NCBI RefSeq assembly: GCF_000735195.1
Contig: NZ_JPIM01000024.1
Location: 1 to 47,650 of the forward strand
Direction: 5' to 3'
DNA: 47,650 bases
From: Chloroflexus sp. MS-G
GTDB lineage: Bacteria > Chloroflexota > Chloroflexia > Chloroflexales > Chloroflexaceae
The position numbers and the translations under genes were made by a program. The notes beneath the pieces are model-generated. The model was given only the letters and a program-made list of their open reading frames with translations. It was not told the origin of the DNA and did not search any database. How positions within the stretch are numbered: the stretch's first letter is position 1; each line of letters opens with the position of its first letter. Below are positions 24,996-33,041 of this stretch, piece after piece.

Positions 24996-26525
24996 CTACT
25001 CCTCCTGAGCAGTGGTGTAGGCTGTCGTTGTACGGACTGCGCCAGTTGCTAACTCCATGACTTGTTGACGATCAATGGGTTGGGTATCAAACTCGCCAAC
25101 AATTTGACCATCGCGCATCACGAGCACATGATCTGCTAGACCAAGGACTTCATCCACATCAGAGGAAGAAAAGATTACAGCGGATGTGTGCGCAAGTTCA
25201 CGAGCAAGTACATATACCTCCTGCTTTGCACCAATATCAATCCCTTGCGTAGCTTCATCGAAGAGCACGACACGTCCTTTCTGCAAAAGCCACTTACCAA
25301 TAACCACTTTTTGCTGATTGCCACCACTAAGATTCTTTACGGTCATCTCAGGATTTGGAGGTACAAGCTTGAGACGGTTGATTATTTGCAGAACATGCGA
25401 TATCTCTTTGAAAGGGAGAACAAAACTTAAATAGCTGAAATCGCGGATGAAGGGTAACGTAACATTGGTACGAATAGAATGTTCAATCCACAATCCTCGA
25501 TGACGACGGTCTTCAGGGATCAGGAAAATTCCGTGTCGAATAGCATCCTTTGGCTGTCGAAAGTGTACAACTTTTCCATCGAGAATGATGTCACCATGAT
25601 CGGCCTTTTCACAACCAGCGAGAATGTTTAATAATTCAGTTTTCCCCGCTCCCGTCAATCCAGTTATGCCAAGCACCTCGCCACGAAACGCCTGGAAGCT
25701 GATATTTTTTAACCGCTTACCCCATCCTAGGTTTCGCACTTCTAACACTAGCTCACGCTCTGTTATTGGCATACGAGTAGGAAAGAGCTTGCCAGGTTGG
25801 GCACCTAACATAGCTTCTATGGCTTTAGACATTTCAAACGTTTCTCGATTGAAGTAAGCTACTTTCTTGCCACCACGTAAAATGGTAATGTCATCGGCAA
25901 TTTCCTGAATTTCCGTCAGGCGATGTGAAACATATAAAAACGACACGCCTCTTTGTTTCAGCTTACGTATCATGGTAAATAGACGTTCTACATCGCTTAC
26001 CCCGAGTGACGCAGTAGGTTCATCCAGAATCAAAAATGAGGCATTTCGTGAGATAGCACGTGCAATAACTAACAGTTGTTTTTGTGGTAGCGACAGATCC
26101 GCTACCGGTTGATCTACATCCATATCAAGCTGTAAGGTTTGCAAAATCTGTCTAGCCTGGCGATGTAATTCTCTTTTGCGTACAAAGAAACCTTCAGCAG
26201 GAGTAGCTAACTTCTCGATGAGCAGGTTTTCGGCAATGCTTAAATACGGAATGAGAGTTGTATCAACTTCCTGGTGAACAACCTCAATACCATACCGGAA
26301 CGCATCAGATGGTTTATGGATCGAGATTAATTGCCCATTCAGCTCAATTCTTCCTTCGTATGATGGATAGTAACCGGTAAGGATTTTAATCAACGTGCTT
26401 TTACCAGCACCATTTGCGCCTATCAAAGCGTGAACGTATCCACCACGAAGCTCTAAATCGACACCATCTAACGCCACGACCCCTGGAAAAACTTTGCCAA
26501 GACCAGACGCTTTCAAAACGGCCAT
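24996..26525 (-). CDS. Sugar ABC transporter ATPase, two-domain (RbsA-like)
   Basis: 509 residues with two fused nucleotide-binding domains, as in RbsA/MglA. First: Walker A GANGAGKS (36-43), signature LSLPQKQLL (degenerate as usual), Walker B FLILDEPTASLG. Second: GLTGAGKTELLN, signature LSGGNQQKVVIGKWL and VVLFDEATQGIDIG. GAGGAG before the ATG at 26525. A strong stem-loop lies between it and the upstream binding-protein gene. Confidence 0.95.
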   Translation of the reverse strand: MAVLKASGLGKVFPGVVALDGVDLELRGGYVHALIGANGAGKSTLIKILTGYYPSYEGRIELNGQLISIHKPSDAFRYGIEVVHQEVDTTLIPYLSIAENLLIEKLATPAEGFFVRKRELHRQARQILQTLQLDMDVDQPVADLSLPQKQLLVIARAISRNASFLILDEPTASLGVSDVERLFTMIRKLKQRGVSFLYVSHRLTEIQEIADDITILRGGKKVAYFNRETFEMSKAIEAMLGAQPGKLFPTRMPITERELVLEVRNLGWGKRLKNISFQAFRGEVLGITGLTGAGKTELLNILAGCEKADHGDIILDGKVVHFRQPKDAIRHGIFLIPEDRRHRGLWIEHSIRTNVTLPFIRDFSYLSFVLPFKEISHVLQIINRLKLVPPNPEMTVKNLSGGNQQKVVIGKWLLQKGRVVLFDEATQGIDIGAKQEVYVLARELAHTSAVIFSSSDVDEVLGLADHVLVMRDGQIVGEFDTQPIDRQQVMELATGAVRTTTAYTTAQEE

Positions 26526-26569
26526 TGCGCTTGCTCCTCAAATTCCCCTTCCCCTACCGAGGCATCTAC

Positions 26570-26596
26570 GTGGTGTGGGGCACATCCCCACACCAC
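26570..26596. terminator. Stem-loop between binding-protein and ATPase genes
   Basis: GTGGTGTGGGG (26570-26580) pairs perfectly with CCCCACACCAC (26586-26596), 11 bp with a 5-nt loop and no T-run. It starts about 20 bp after the binding-protein stop. Such processing/stabilising hairpins keep periplasmic binding proteins in excess over the membrane components; partial termination is also possible. Confidence 0.6.
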
Positions 26597-26615
26597 ATTC
26601 CGACCACAGTCTAGC

Positions 26616-28778
26616 TTACCTACCTGCCAGTGTACACATCCACGGGAACCAGTTAAGCGGCGACTCACCCATTGCCGGCATTGCCTGGATCAGTTCGTCC
26701 ATATTGGTGATCTTGTTCGCCAACAGGAAATCACGTGTGATCAACTGCGGCGGTACCAGCAAGTACTTGTCTACCTTTTCCCCCGCTACCAGGGCCGCCG
26801 CCGTGCGCACTGCCAGCCGACCCACACTGTACGAATCGGTGGCGACTGTCGCAACCCACGGGCTGTCCGGCGCGATCATCAGTTGGATATCCTCGTTGGT
26901 AATATCGACTGAGTAGACCTGATAGTCTTTTGCTCGTCCCGCTTGCGTGATCGCCCGCACGGCCCCTTTGGCAAACTCGTCCCACATCGCGACAACGACG
27001 TTTGCATTCGGGTACTCCTTCATCGTCGCTTCCATCCGTGTCTGGGTGTCGGCAGCGGTGTTGTCGGTAACAGCCCCAATCCGCGTCACTTCCTTCAGAC
27101 CCGGATAGCGCCATTTGAAGTCCTGCCAGATGCGGTCACGCTTGTCGAGGGGCGCAAACCCGCCTACATTCACATACACCACATCTGCCTGACCACCGTG
27201 GTCGGTCACAACCTTCTTCGCCAGCAAGAAGCCGATCAACATATCGTCCTGCTCGATTTCCGGAACTTGCGGGTTATCAACCACCAGGTCGAAGGATACC
27301 ACTTTGATCCCTTTCGCCAAGGCCTCCTCGATCTTGGGCAGCAATGGATCGGGTCGTCCGTGGTCGACGATGATCACATCGACCCCTTGCTGGATAAAGT
27401 TCTCCATCGCCGTCACCATCTTCGCCATATCACCACGCGCCGTTGCCTCGAGCAGTTCTACTCCCAGCTCGTTCGCCATTGATTGCGCCCCGGCCAGATA
27501 CCGCTCGAAGAACGATCCCTCCCCAACCTCGCGTACCAGCGCGATGCGTACCTTCTTGTTCGTGAAAACGTTCGGAATCTGATCGCTCTTGACCTGACAA
27601 ATTGGTTGAGAACTCATCTCTGCGCCAGCACCGACCGCGATTTGTGGCATAGAGTAGCCATTCCGGGCCAGTACCTTTTCCATCCACGGGAACCAGTTAA
27701 GCGGCGACTCACCCATTGCCGGCATTGCCTGGATCAGTTCGTCCATATTGGTGATCTTGTTCGCCAACAGGAAATCACGTGTGATCAACTGCGGCGGTAC
27801 CAGCAAGTACTTGTCTACCTTTTCCCCCGCTACCAGGGCCGCCGCCGTGCGCACTGCCAGCCGACCCACACTGTACGAATCGGTGGCGACTGTCGCAACC
27901 CACGGGCTGTCCGGCGCGATCATCAGTTGGATATCCTCGTTGGTAATATCGACTGAGTAGACCTGATAGTCTTTTGCTCGTCCCGCTTGCGTGATCGCCC
28001 GCACGGCCCCTTTGGCAAACTCGTCCCACATCGCGACAACGACGTTCGCATTCGGGTACTCCTTCATCGTCGCTTCCATCCGTGTCTGGGTGTCGGCAGC
28101 GGTGTTGTCGGTAACAGCCCCAATCCGCGTCACTTCCTTCAGACCCGGATAGCGCCATTTGAAGTCCTGCCAGATGCGGTCACGCTTGTCGAGGGGCGCA
28201 AACCCGCCTACATTCACATACACCACATCTGCCTGACCACCGTGGTCGGTCACAACCTTCTTCGCCAGCAAGAAGCCGATCAGCATATCGTCCTGCTCGA
28301 TTTCCGGAACTTGCGGGTTATCAACCACCAGGTCGAAGGATACCACTTTGATCCCTTTCGCCAAGGCCTCCTCGATCTTGGGCAGCAATGGATCGGGTCG
28401 TCCGTGGTCGACGATGATCGCATCGACCCCTTGCTGGATAAAGTTCTCCATCGCCGTCACCATCTTCGCCATATCACCACGCGCCGTTGCCTCGAGCAGT
28501 TCTACTCCCAGCTCGTTCGCCATTGATTGCGCCCCGGCCAGATACCGCTCGAAGAACGATCCCTCCCCAACCTCGCGTACCAGCGCGATGCGTACCTTCT
28601 TGTTTGGATCGGCAAAAGCCAGTGGAATACCATCTTGTGTTGTCGGAGCAGCCGTGGCTGGTTGAGTCTGCTGGGTTGGGACTGTTGAGGTTTCAGGCGG
28701 TGCGGCACAACCAACGAGCGTCAATGCTACCAACACGAACAGGTGGAGAAAAACCGACAAAGAACGCCTCGTCTTCAT
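26616..28778 (-). CDS. Sugar-binding lipoprotein with tandem duplicated ligand domain
   Basis: 720 residues, about twice the normal length. Lipoprotein signal: VLVALTLVGCAAPPE, lipid Cys24. Then two RbsB-like periplasmic-binding domains, about residues 59-366 and 407-714, almost identical (VRIALVREVGEGSFFERYL opens each; IVDHGRPDPLLPKI and VVAMWDEFAKGAVRA are in both). Residue 2 of the IIVDHG approach differs (A or V). A 41-residue linker rich in small residues joins them; the second copy loses the normal tail and ends CTLAGR. AAGGAGG precedes the ATG. First gene of the operon, so it captures the pathway's sugar outside the membrane. The frame stays open through both copies, so a genuine fusion, although a collapsed or artefactual duplication in assembly cannot be excluded. 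Confidence 0.9.
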   Translation of the reverse strand: MKTRRSLSVFLHLFVLVALTLVGCAAPPETSTVPTQQTQPATAAPTTQDGIPLAFADPNKKVRIALVREVGEGSFFERYLAGAQSMANELGVELLEATARGDMAKMVTAMENFIQQGVDAIIVDHGRPDPLLPKIEEALAKGIKVVSFDLVVDNPQVPEIEQDDMLIGFLLAKKVVTDHGGQADVVYVNVGGFAPLDKRDRIWQDFKWRYPGLKEVTRIGAVTDNTAADTQTRMEATMKEYPNANVVVAMWDEFAKGAVRAITQAGRAKDYQVYSVDITNEDIQLMIAPDSPWVATVATDSYSVGRLAVRTAAALVAGEKVDKYLLVPPQLITRDFLLANKITNMDELIQAMPAMGESPLNWFPWMEKVLARNGYSMPQIAVGAGAEMSSQPICQVKSDQIPNVFTNKKVRIALVREVGEGSFFERYLAGAQSMANELGVELLEATARGDMAKMVTAMENFIQQGVDVIIVDHGRPDPLLPKIEEALAKGIKVVSFDLVVDNPQVPEIEQDDMLIGFLLAKKVVTDHGGQADVVYVNVGGFAPLDKRDRIWQDFKWRYPGLKEVTRIGAVTDNTAADTQTRMEATMKEYPNANVVVAMWDEFAKGAVRAITQAGRAKDYQVYSVDITNEDIQLMIAPDSPWVATVATDSYSVGRLAVRTAAALVAGEKVDKYLLVPPQLITRDFLLANKITNMDELIQAMPAMGESPLNWFPWMCTLAGR
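26637..27560 (-). repeat. Tandem duplication unit A (encodes C-terminal binding domain)
   Basis: 924 bp nearly identical to 27681-28604 at a distance of 1044 bp. By reading both copies I find only three differences (near 27012, 27239 and 27388), one of which changes an amino acid. Confidence 0.95.
27681..28604 (-). repeat. Tandem duplication unit B (encodes N-terminal binding domain)
   Basis: The sister copy of 26637-27560. The two are separated by 120 bp coding for the inter-domain linker; duplication length 1044 bp is a whole number of codons (348). Confidence 0.95.
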
Positions 28779-28832
28779 TGACTCCTCCTTGATGGACTAC
28801 AGGGGACACGGCGAAGTGATAAATTTGTTCAC

Positions 28833-28852
28833 TATTGTACTTTTGTACAATA
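28833..28852. promoter_or_regulatory. Candidate operator of the sugar operon
   Basis: Perfect inverted repeat TATTGTAC-TTTT-GTACAATA covering the end of the -10 box and the start region of the operon promoter. A weaker palindrome GTGATAAATTTGTTCAC lies immediately downstream at 28816-28832. The best candidate ligand is the SorC-type regulator encoded as the last gene; binding there would block initiation. Confidence 0.65.
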
Positions 28853-28877
28853 TACTGGAAGAAACGACGTTTGTCAA
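28849..28877 (-). promoter_or_regulatory. Promoter of the ten-gene sugar operon
   Basis: Minus strand: perfect -35 TTGACA (28872-28877), 17-bp spacer, -10 TATATT (28849-28854). Start expected near 28842, a 60-odd-nt leader before the lipoprotein ATG. Confidence 0.85.
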
Positions 28878-28983
28878 TAGAGTCTCGTGGAATTTGGTAC
28901 CCGGTTCAGCAGATTTCAACATTTTTTCTCTGCCCGGCAGGAGAAAAGAAAACGGAGAAATAGGCAGGGGCCGAAGGGGGTCG

Positions 28984-29059
28984 TGGTGTGCTGATGTGCC
29001 TACCAATGGGTTCCCTGCCAGGTATCGCAAGATGCGGGCCGGCGGCCCGTGTTCCCAGG
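28984..29059 (+). repeat. Dispersed intergenic repeat, copy 2
   Basis: Starts GGTGTGCTGATGTGCC, then GGGTTCCCTGCCAGGTATCG, the palindrome GCGGGCC-GGC-GGCCCG and GTTCCCAGG. Same order of blocks as 1090-1162 (minus). Located between the divergent sugar operon and the XRE-ImmA gene. Confidence 0.6.
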
Positions 29060-29160
29060 CAAACGGCGCAGGTCAGGGAGGGTCTTGAGGGGTGTACAAG
29101 ATATTCATTCGCAAACACGACTGAACACGGAACATGTTGCCCCCAAAACCAGGTTAATAC

Positions 29161-29201
29161 CAGTTGACAAACCGACTACGATCAACGATAATTGTCAACT
29201 G
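29161..29201 (+). promoter_or_regulatory. Promoter embedded in an inverted repeat, XRE-ImmA/MazF-like operon
   Basis: -35 TTGACA (29164-29169), 17-bp spacer, -10 GATAAT (29187-29192). A perfect 10-bp inverted repeat CAGTTGACAA (29161-29170) / TTGTCAACTG (29192-29201) brackets the promoter, one arm on the -35 and the other at the -10 edge. The layout suggests autoregulation by the XRE domain of the first gene. Confidence 0.8.
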
Positions 29202-29213
29202 AAAGGGGGAATT

Positions 29214-30389
29214 ATGAATCACCAACGGCTCCGCCAGTTACGACTGGCACGTGGCATGACCCTCAGCGACCTGGCTCAAGCTACCAACCATATTGTCACC
29301 CGTCAGGCAATCTCGAAATACGAACATGGGCAGGCAAAGCCATCACCAACGGTGCTACAGCATTTGGCACAGGCACTTGGTGTGCGTCCGACCGATCTGC
29401 TTAACGGCCAGGAGATACGTATTGAACTGATCGCCTATCGGAAACGTGCATCGCTACGAAAGCGTCAGCATGACCAGATCGCAGCTCTGGCTGATGAGGT
29501 CCTGCGTGAGCGATTGCGGCTCCAACGCCTCATTGGCGACGTATCTTATCTGAATGTGTCACTTCATCACTATCCAGTGGCCGATCTAGCTGATGCGGAA
29601 ACGGCAGCGAATGAGCTGCGCGTCCGTTGGGATTTAGGGAGCGCGCCTATCGCCAATCTGACTGATGTGTTGGAAGATCATGGTTTGCACGTGATCGCAC
29701 TTGATACCGTTGATGGCTTTGATGGTGTCGCTGCGGTTGTACGCGACGAACACGATACACCAGTTGCAGCAGCGGTGATTGCCCGCCGTACCGCCGATGG
29801 CGCCCGTTGGCGTATGAATCTAGCTCACGAGTTGGGGCATCTGGTGCTGCAACCGCAGGGCAATCTTGATGAAGAAAAAGCTGCTTTCCGCTTCGCAGCG
29901 GCTCTTCTTGCGCCGGCAAGCAACTTACGCGCCTTTATCGGCGCTCGCCGGCATCACATGCACCTGGATGAATTGATATTGATGAAACACCATTTCGGGA
30001 TGAGTATCCAGGCATTGCTGTACCGGATGCTGACGCTGGAGATTATCAGTCAACGTTTGTACAAATCGTTGATGATTGAATTGAGTGAACGTGGCTGGCG
30101 AACGCAAGAGCCGGAACCTCTTCCTCTGGAAGAACCGATCTGGTTGCGCCGTACAGTCCTTCGTGCCCTGGCTGAAGAGCTAATCGATCCGGCTGAAGCA
30201 CAGCGACTGTTACGTGGTGAGACCACTATTCCGGTTGACCAACCAGAGATGGGTCGGTGTCAGCAGTTGCTGTACCAGCCACTACCTGAACGCCACGCGA
30301 TTCTGACTGCGCAGGCCGAAACAGCCCGTGATCTTTATCAGGTTACCGCTACTCCAGCCCACGAGGTTGTCACGAGTGAGTACAACTAA
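29214..30389 (+). CDS. XRE helix-turn-helix plus ImmA/IrrE metallopeptidase protein
   Basis: 391 residues. XRE HTH at 1-65 (RLRQLRLARGMTLSDLAQAT, then ISKYEHGQAKPSPTVLQHLAQALGV) and a DUF955/ImmA-IrrE domain from about 90 with the zinc motif HELGH (205-209). Proteins of this type cleave or sense regulators, as ImmA does for phage repressors, and often act as the antitoxin-like partner of a nearby toxin. ATG at 29214 with AAGGGGG upstream; the frame is open further to 29049 but through the repeat. It overlaps the MazF-like gene by 14 bp, indicating coupled translation. Confidence 0.9.
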   Translation: MNHQRLRQLRLARGMTLSDLAQATNHIVTRQAISKYEHGQAKPSPTVLQHLAQALGVRPTDLLNGQEIRIELIAYRKRASLRKRQHDQIAALADEVLRERLRLQRLIGDVSYLNVSLHHYPVADLADAETAANELRVRWDLGSAPIANLTDVLEDHGLHVIALDTVDGFDGVAAVVRDEHDTPVAAAVIARRTADGARWRMNLAHELGHLVLQPQGNLDEEKAAFRFAAALLAPASNLRAFIGARRHHMHLDELILMKHHFGMSIQALLYRMLTLEIISQRLYKSLMIELSERGWRTQEPEPLPLEEPIWLRRTVLRALAEELIDPAEAQRLLRGETTIPVDQPEMGRCQQLLYQPLPERHAILTAQAETARDLYQVTATPAHEVVTSEYN

Positions 30390-30726
30390 TGTCCCCCGTC
30401 GTGGTGAGATCTGGTATGTCGATCTCGGCGACCACACCCAGACCCTGGTACTCGTCGTGAGTGCGAATGCCTTTGAACGATTGCCGGTTCGCCTGGTAGC
30501 TCGCTTGCGCCCATGGGAAGACCGATTTAATGATCTGGTATGGATGCAGCGTCTCGACAGTGCCTGGCCCACTCGGTTGAATGCTCCCCATGCTGTAGAC
30601 CTGCTCCAACTGCATTATGTTGATGTACACTGTTTTCAAAAGCTTGTTGGTCGAGCACCAGCAACGAAAATGGACGAGATCGCAGCGGCAATTGCGCTGG
30701 TGGTAGATTATGTGCCGCCAGCTTAG
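30376..30726 (+). CDS. MazF/PemK-like toxin-family protein
   Basis: 116 residues from a GTG inside the end of the previous gene. RRGEIWYVDLGD matches the N-terminal MazF/PemK beta-strand motif; LVLVVSANAFERLP fits the second conserved segment, and the C-terminus has the KLVGRAPATKMDEIAAAIALVVDY helix typical of the fold. The usual GSEQ-RP stretch is reduced. MazF proteins cut mRNA; here activity is inferred only. The partner would be the XRE-ImmA protein in place of a MazE-type antitoxin. A GTG at 30328 is an alternative start. Confidence 0.75.
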   Translation: MSTTNVPRRGEIWYVDLGDHTQTLVLVVSANAFERLPVRLVARLRPWEDRFNDLVWMQRLDSAWPTRLNAPHAVDLLQLHYVDVHCFQKLVGRAPATKMDEIAAAIALVVDYVPPA

Positions 30727-30755
30727 GATAAGTCAAGGGCTTCAGTACAGAAGGT

Positions 30756-33041
30756 ATGACAACCACCTCATCAACGTTTACTGTCAACGCTGGTGCGCTA
30801 TTGGCCAGCGCCCAGGCAACTGCTACGGCGACCACTTTTAACCAGGTTCTGGCTGCATACGGACTCTGTCTACCAATTATCCCGTTGCGGGTAGAGGCCA
30901 CATTAGCTGAATTGGTAGCTTGTAATAGTGGTGGTCGTTATCGCCTGCACAGCGGCCCGATTGGTCGGTATGTGCGGGCAGCCACGCTGAACACGGCTGA
31001 TGGGCTGCTGACCGTTGGTGGGCCGACGCTTAAACGGGCAACCGGTTATAACCTCCATCGGGCATTGGCCGGGCAAGGAGTACGACTAGGCGAACTCCAA
31101 GAGTTGACATTTAATCTACGTCCGTTGCCGAGGGCTACTGCACTGCGGCTTGTGGAAGGGCCGATTGAGTCGTTATTGATGCTGGCCAATGATCTGATGG
31201 CTGCCAATATGGCACTTCGCGCCCTGGCATTCGATGCGCAGGGATTACTCCTTGTTGAAATAGCCGGCTTTCCAGTAGTGGTTGAGCGGCAGGCTCAGCA
31301 GGTGGAAACGATGGCTGCTCACTATGACCTGATCGTTACCTCTAATCCTGCTGATGGCTGGCGCCATTGGGAACAGCTTGCGCAGCGACATTGTGCGCTT
31401 GCGCCAGAACAACGGCTCGATGTTACATTGCCGCGACGAGCGTTAACCGATTTTCTGACGTTCTGCCAACGTCTCATCAACTCTGATACGGTGATCTGGG
31501 GTGATGTCGGTGTAGGAAGTCTACATATTTCTCCTTTACCTGATTCTAAGAGCTATGCCACACTTAAAGCGCAGGCTGCTTCAGCAGGCGGTCAACCGTG
31601 CTCAGAGTTTGGGCCACCACCCCGGCCAGCCTATCCTGCCCTTGCCACTTCTAGCAGGGCGATAGAAAACGATCTGATTGCAGATCTCAGGCGGGTGGTC
31701 GGTGCCCGCTATCTGCTCACTCACCCCGATCACCTGGCCGTTTACTGTCAGGATGCCTCGAATGCCCAAGCCGAGGCCCTGCCCTACGCTGTAGCCTTAC
31801 CGGCCAATACCGCAGAAGTTGCCGCACTGATGCAGATTGCAGCCGCTCATCGGTTGCCGGTCGTCAGTCGCGGCGCTGGCAGTGGTCTGGCCGGTGGCGC
31901 AGTACCTACACCAGGCAGCCTGGTGATTGGTCTTAATCGGCTAGAACATCTCACGATTGACCGCGAACAACGGATCGCTCATGTGGGAGCAGGGGTGATT
32001 ACCGCCGAATTGCAGCGTGCTGCTGAACGGGTCGGTCTCTTTTACCCACCAGACCCTAGCAGTCAAACGGCTTCAACCATTGGTGGCAATATTGCCTGTA
32101 ACGCGGGTGGCCCGCGCTGCCTGAAGTATGGGGTCACCGCTGACTATGTGTTGAGACTAACAGCCGTCCTGGCGGATGGTACTGTTGTTCGCTATGGCGA
32201 TGGTCTGATCGGACAGGGTGAACATAACGGGTTGGCGCAACTGCTGGTTGGTTCCGAAGGCACGCTGGCCGTCATTACCGAAACTACGTTACGGCTCATT
32301 CCGCTTCCCCGCGCTCGCCGTACAACAATGGCCATTTTTACCGATCTTGTTGCTGCCTGTGCAACTGTTGAGCGGATCATGGCTTCAGGCATTATCCCGG
32401 CCAGTCTCGAACTGATGGATGACACCACAATTGCCGCAGTTGAAGCCTTCCTCCATATTGGACTACCACGTGATGCCGGTGCGATGCTGCTGATGCTAGC
32501 CGACGGCGAACCAGAGGTGGTTGATTATGAAGCAGCAGTGTTAGCCGATTTAGCCAGATCCGGCGGCGCCCAACGGGTGGTTGTAGCCCAGAATGCGACC
32601 GATGAGGCGAATCTCTGGCAAGCGCGACGGGTCATTTCACCGGCTCTTGGTCGCATCCGCCCGAACCGGTTAGGCGAAGATATTAGCGTACCGGTTAGCC
32701 GGATAGCCGAATGCGTCAACCGTATCAAGTGTGTAAGTGCCGAGTATAATCTGCCCATCGTTGTGTTTGGTCATGCCGGAGACGGAAATCTGCATCCGAA
32801 TATTCTCTTCGATGCCCGGAATCCGGCTGAGGTCGCACGGGTATGGCCTTGCGCAGAAGCCGTCTTCACTGCGGCGCTGGAAGTTGGTGGTACGTTGTCG
32901 GGTGAACACGGAATCGGCACGCTCAAACGACCGTTCATGCTGAAAGCACTGGGTGAAAGGCAGATCGCCGTGCAACGTGCGATCAAACTCAGCTTCGATC
33001 CAGAAGAGCGTTTGAATCCTGGTAAGGTATTACCGGTATGA
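30756..33041 (+). CDS. GlcE-GlcD-like fused FAD-dependent glycolate/lactate oxidase
   Basis: 761 residues. The first about 285 are like the FAD-binding GlcE subunit of glycolate oxidase, poorly kept but with YGLCLPI, TADGLLTVGGPTLK. From about 290 to the end it is a GlcD-type protein: VVGARYLLTHPDHLAVYCQD, PCMH FAD site VVSRGAGSGLAGGAVPTPG near 368, GGNIACNAGGPRCLKYG, and FAD-oxidase C-domain with VVFGHAGDGNLHPNI and LSGEHGIGTLKRPFM near 719. Oxidises 2-hydroxyacids such as glycolate. The third subunit (iron-sulfur GlcF) is not seen near it. Overlaps the next gene in ATGA form. Confidence 0.85.
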   Translation: MTTTSSTFTVNAGALLASAQATATATTFNQVLAAYGLCLPIIPLRVEATLAELVACNSGGRYRLHSGPIGRYVRAATLNTADGLLTVGGPTLKRATGYNLHRALAGQGVRLGELQELTFNLRPLPRATALRLVEGPIESLLMLANDLMAANMALRALAFDAQGLLLVEIAGFPVVVERQAQQVETMAAHYDLIVTSNPADGWRHWEQLAQRHCALAPEQRLDVTLPRRALTDFLTFCQRLINSDTVIWGDVGVGSLHISPLPDSKSYATLKAQAASAGGQPCSEFGPPPRPAYPALATSSRAIENDLIADLRRVVGARYLLTHPDHLAVYCQDASNAQAEALPYAVALPANTAEVAALMQIAAAHRLPVVSRGAGSGLAGGAVPTPGSLVIGLNRLEHLTIDREQRIAHVGAGVITAELQRAAERVGLFYPPDPSSQTASTIGGNIACNAGGPRCLKYGVTADYVLRLTAVLADGTVVRYGDGLIGQGEHNGLAQLLVGSEGTLAVITETTLRLIPLPRARRTTMAIFTDLVAACATVERIMASGIIPASLELMDDTTIAAVEAFLHIGLPRDAGAMLLMLADGEPEVVDYEAAVLADLARSGGAQRVVVAQNATDEANLWQARRVISPALGRIRPNRLGEDISVPVSRIAECVNRIKCVSAEYNLPIVVFGHAGDGNLHPNILFDARNPAEVARVWPCAEAVFTAALEVGGTLSGEHGIGTLKRPFMLKALGERQIAVQRAIKLSFDPEERLNPGKVLPV

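Noticed and set aside
26943..28526. Open frames of about 179 codons on the plus strand, present twice, opposite the binding-lipoprotein gene
   Set aside because: They are mirror frames of the duplicated lipoprotein gene, appear in both repeat copies for that reason, and show no protein-like pattern or ribosome-binding site.
29049..29213. N-terminal extension of the XRE-ImmA protein
   Set aside because: It covers a dispersed repeat and the promoter-operator; the ATG at 29214 has a ribosome-binding site and starts the HTH domain.
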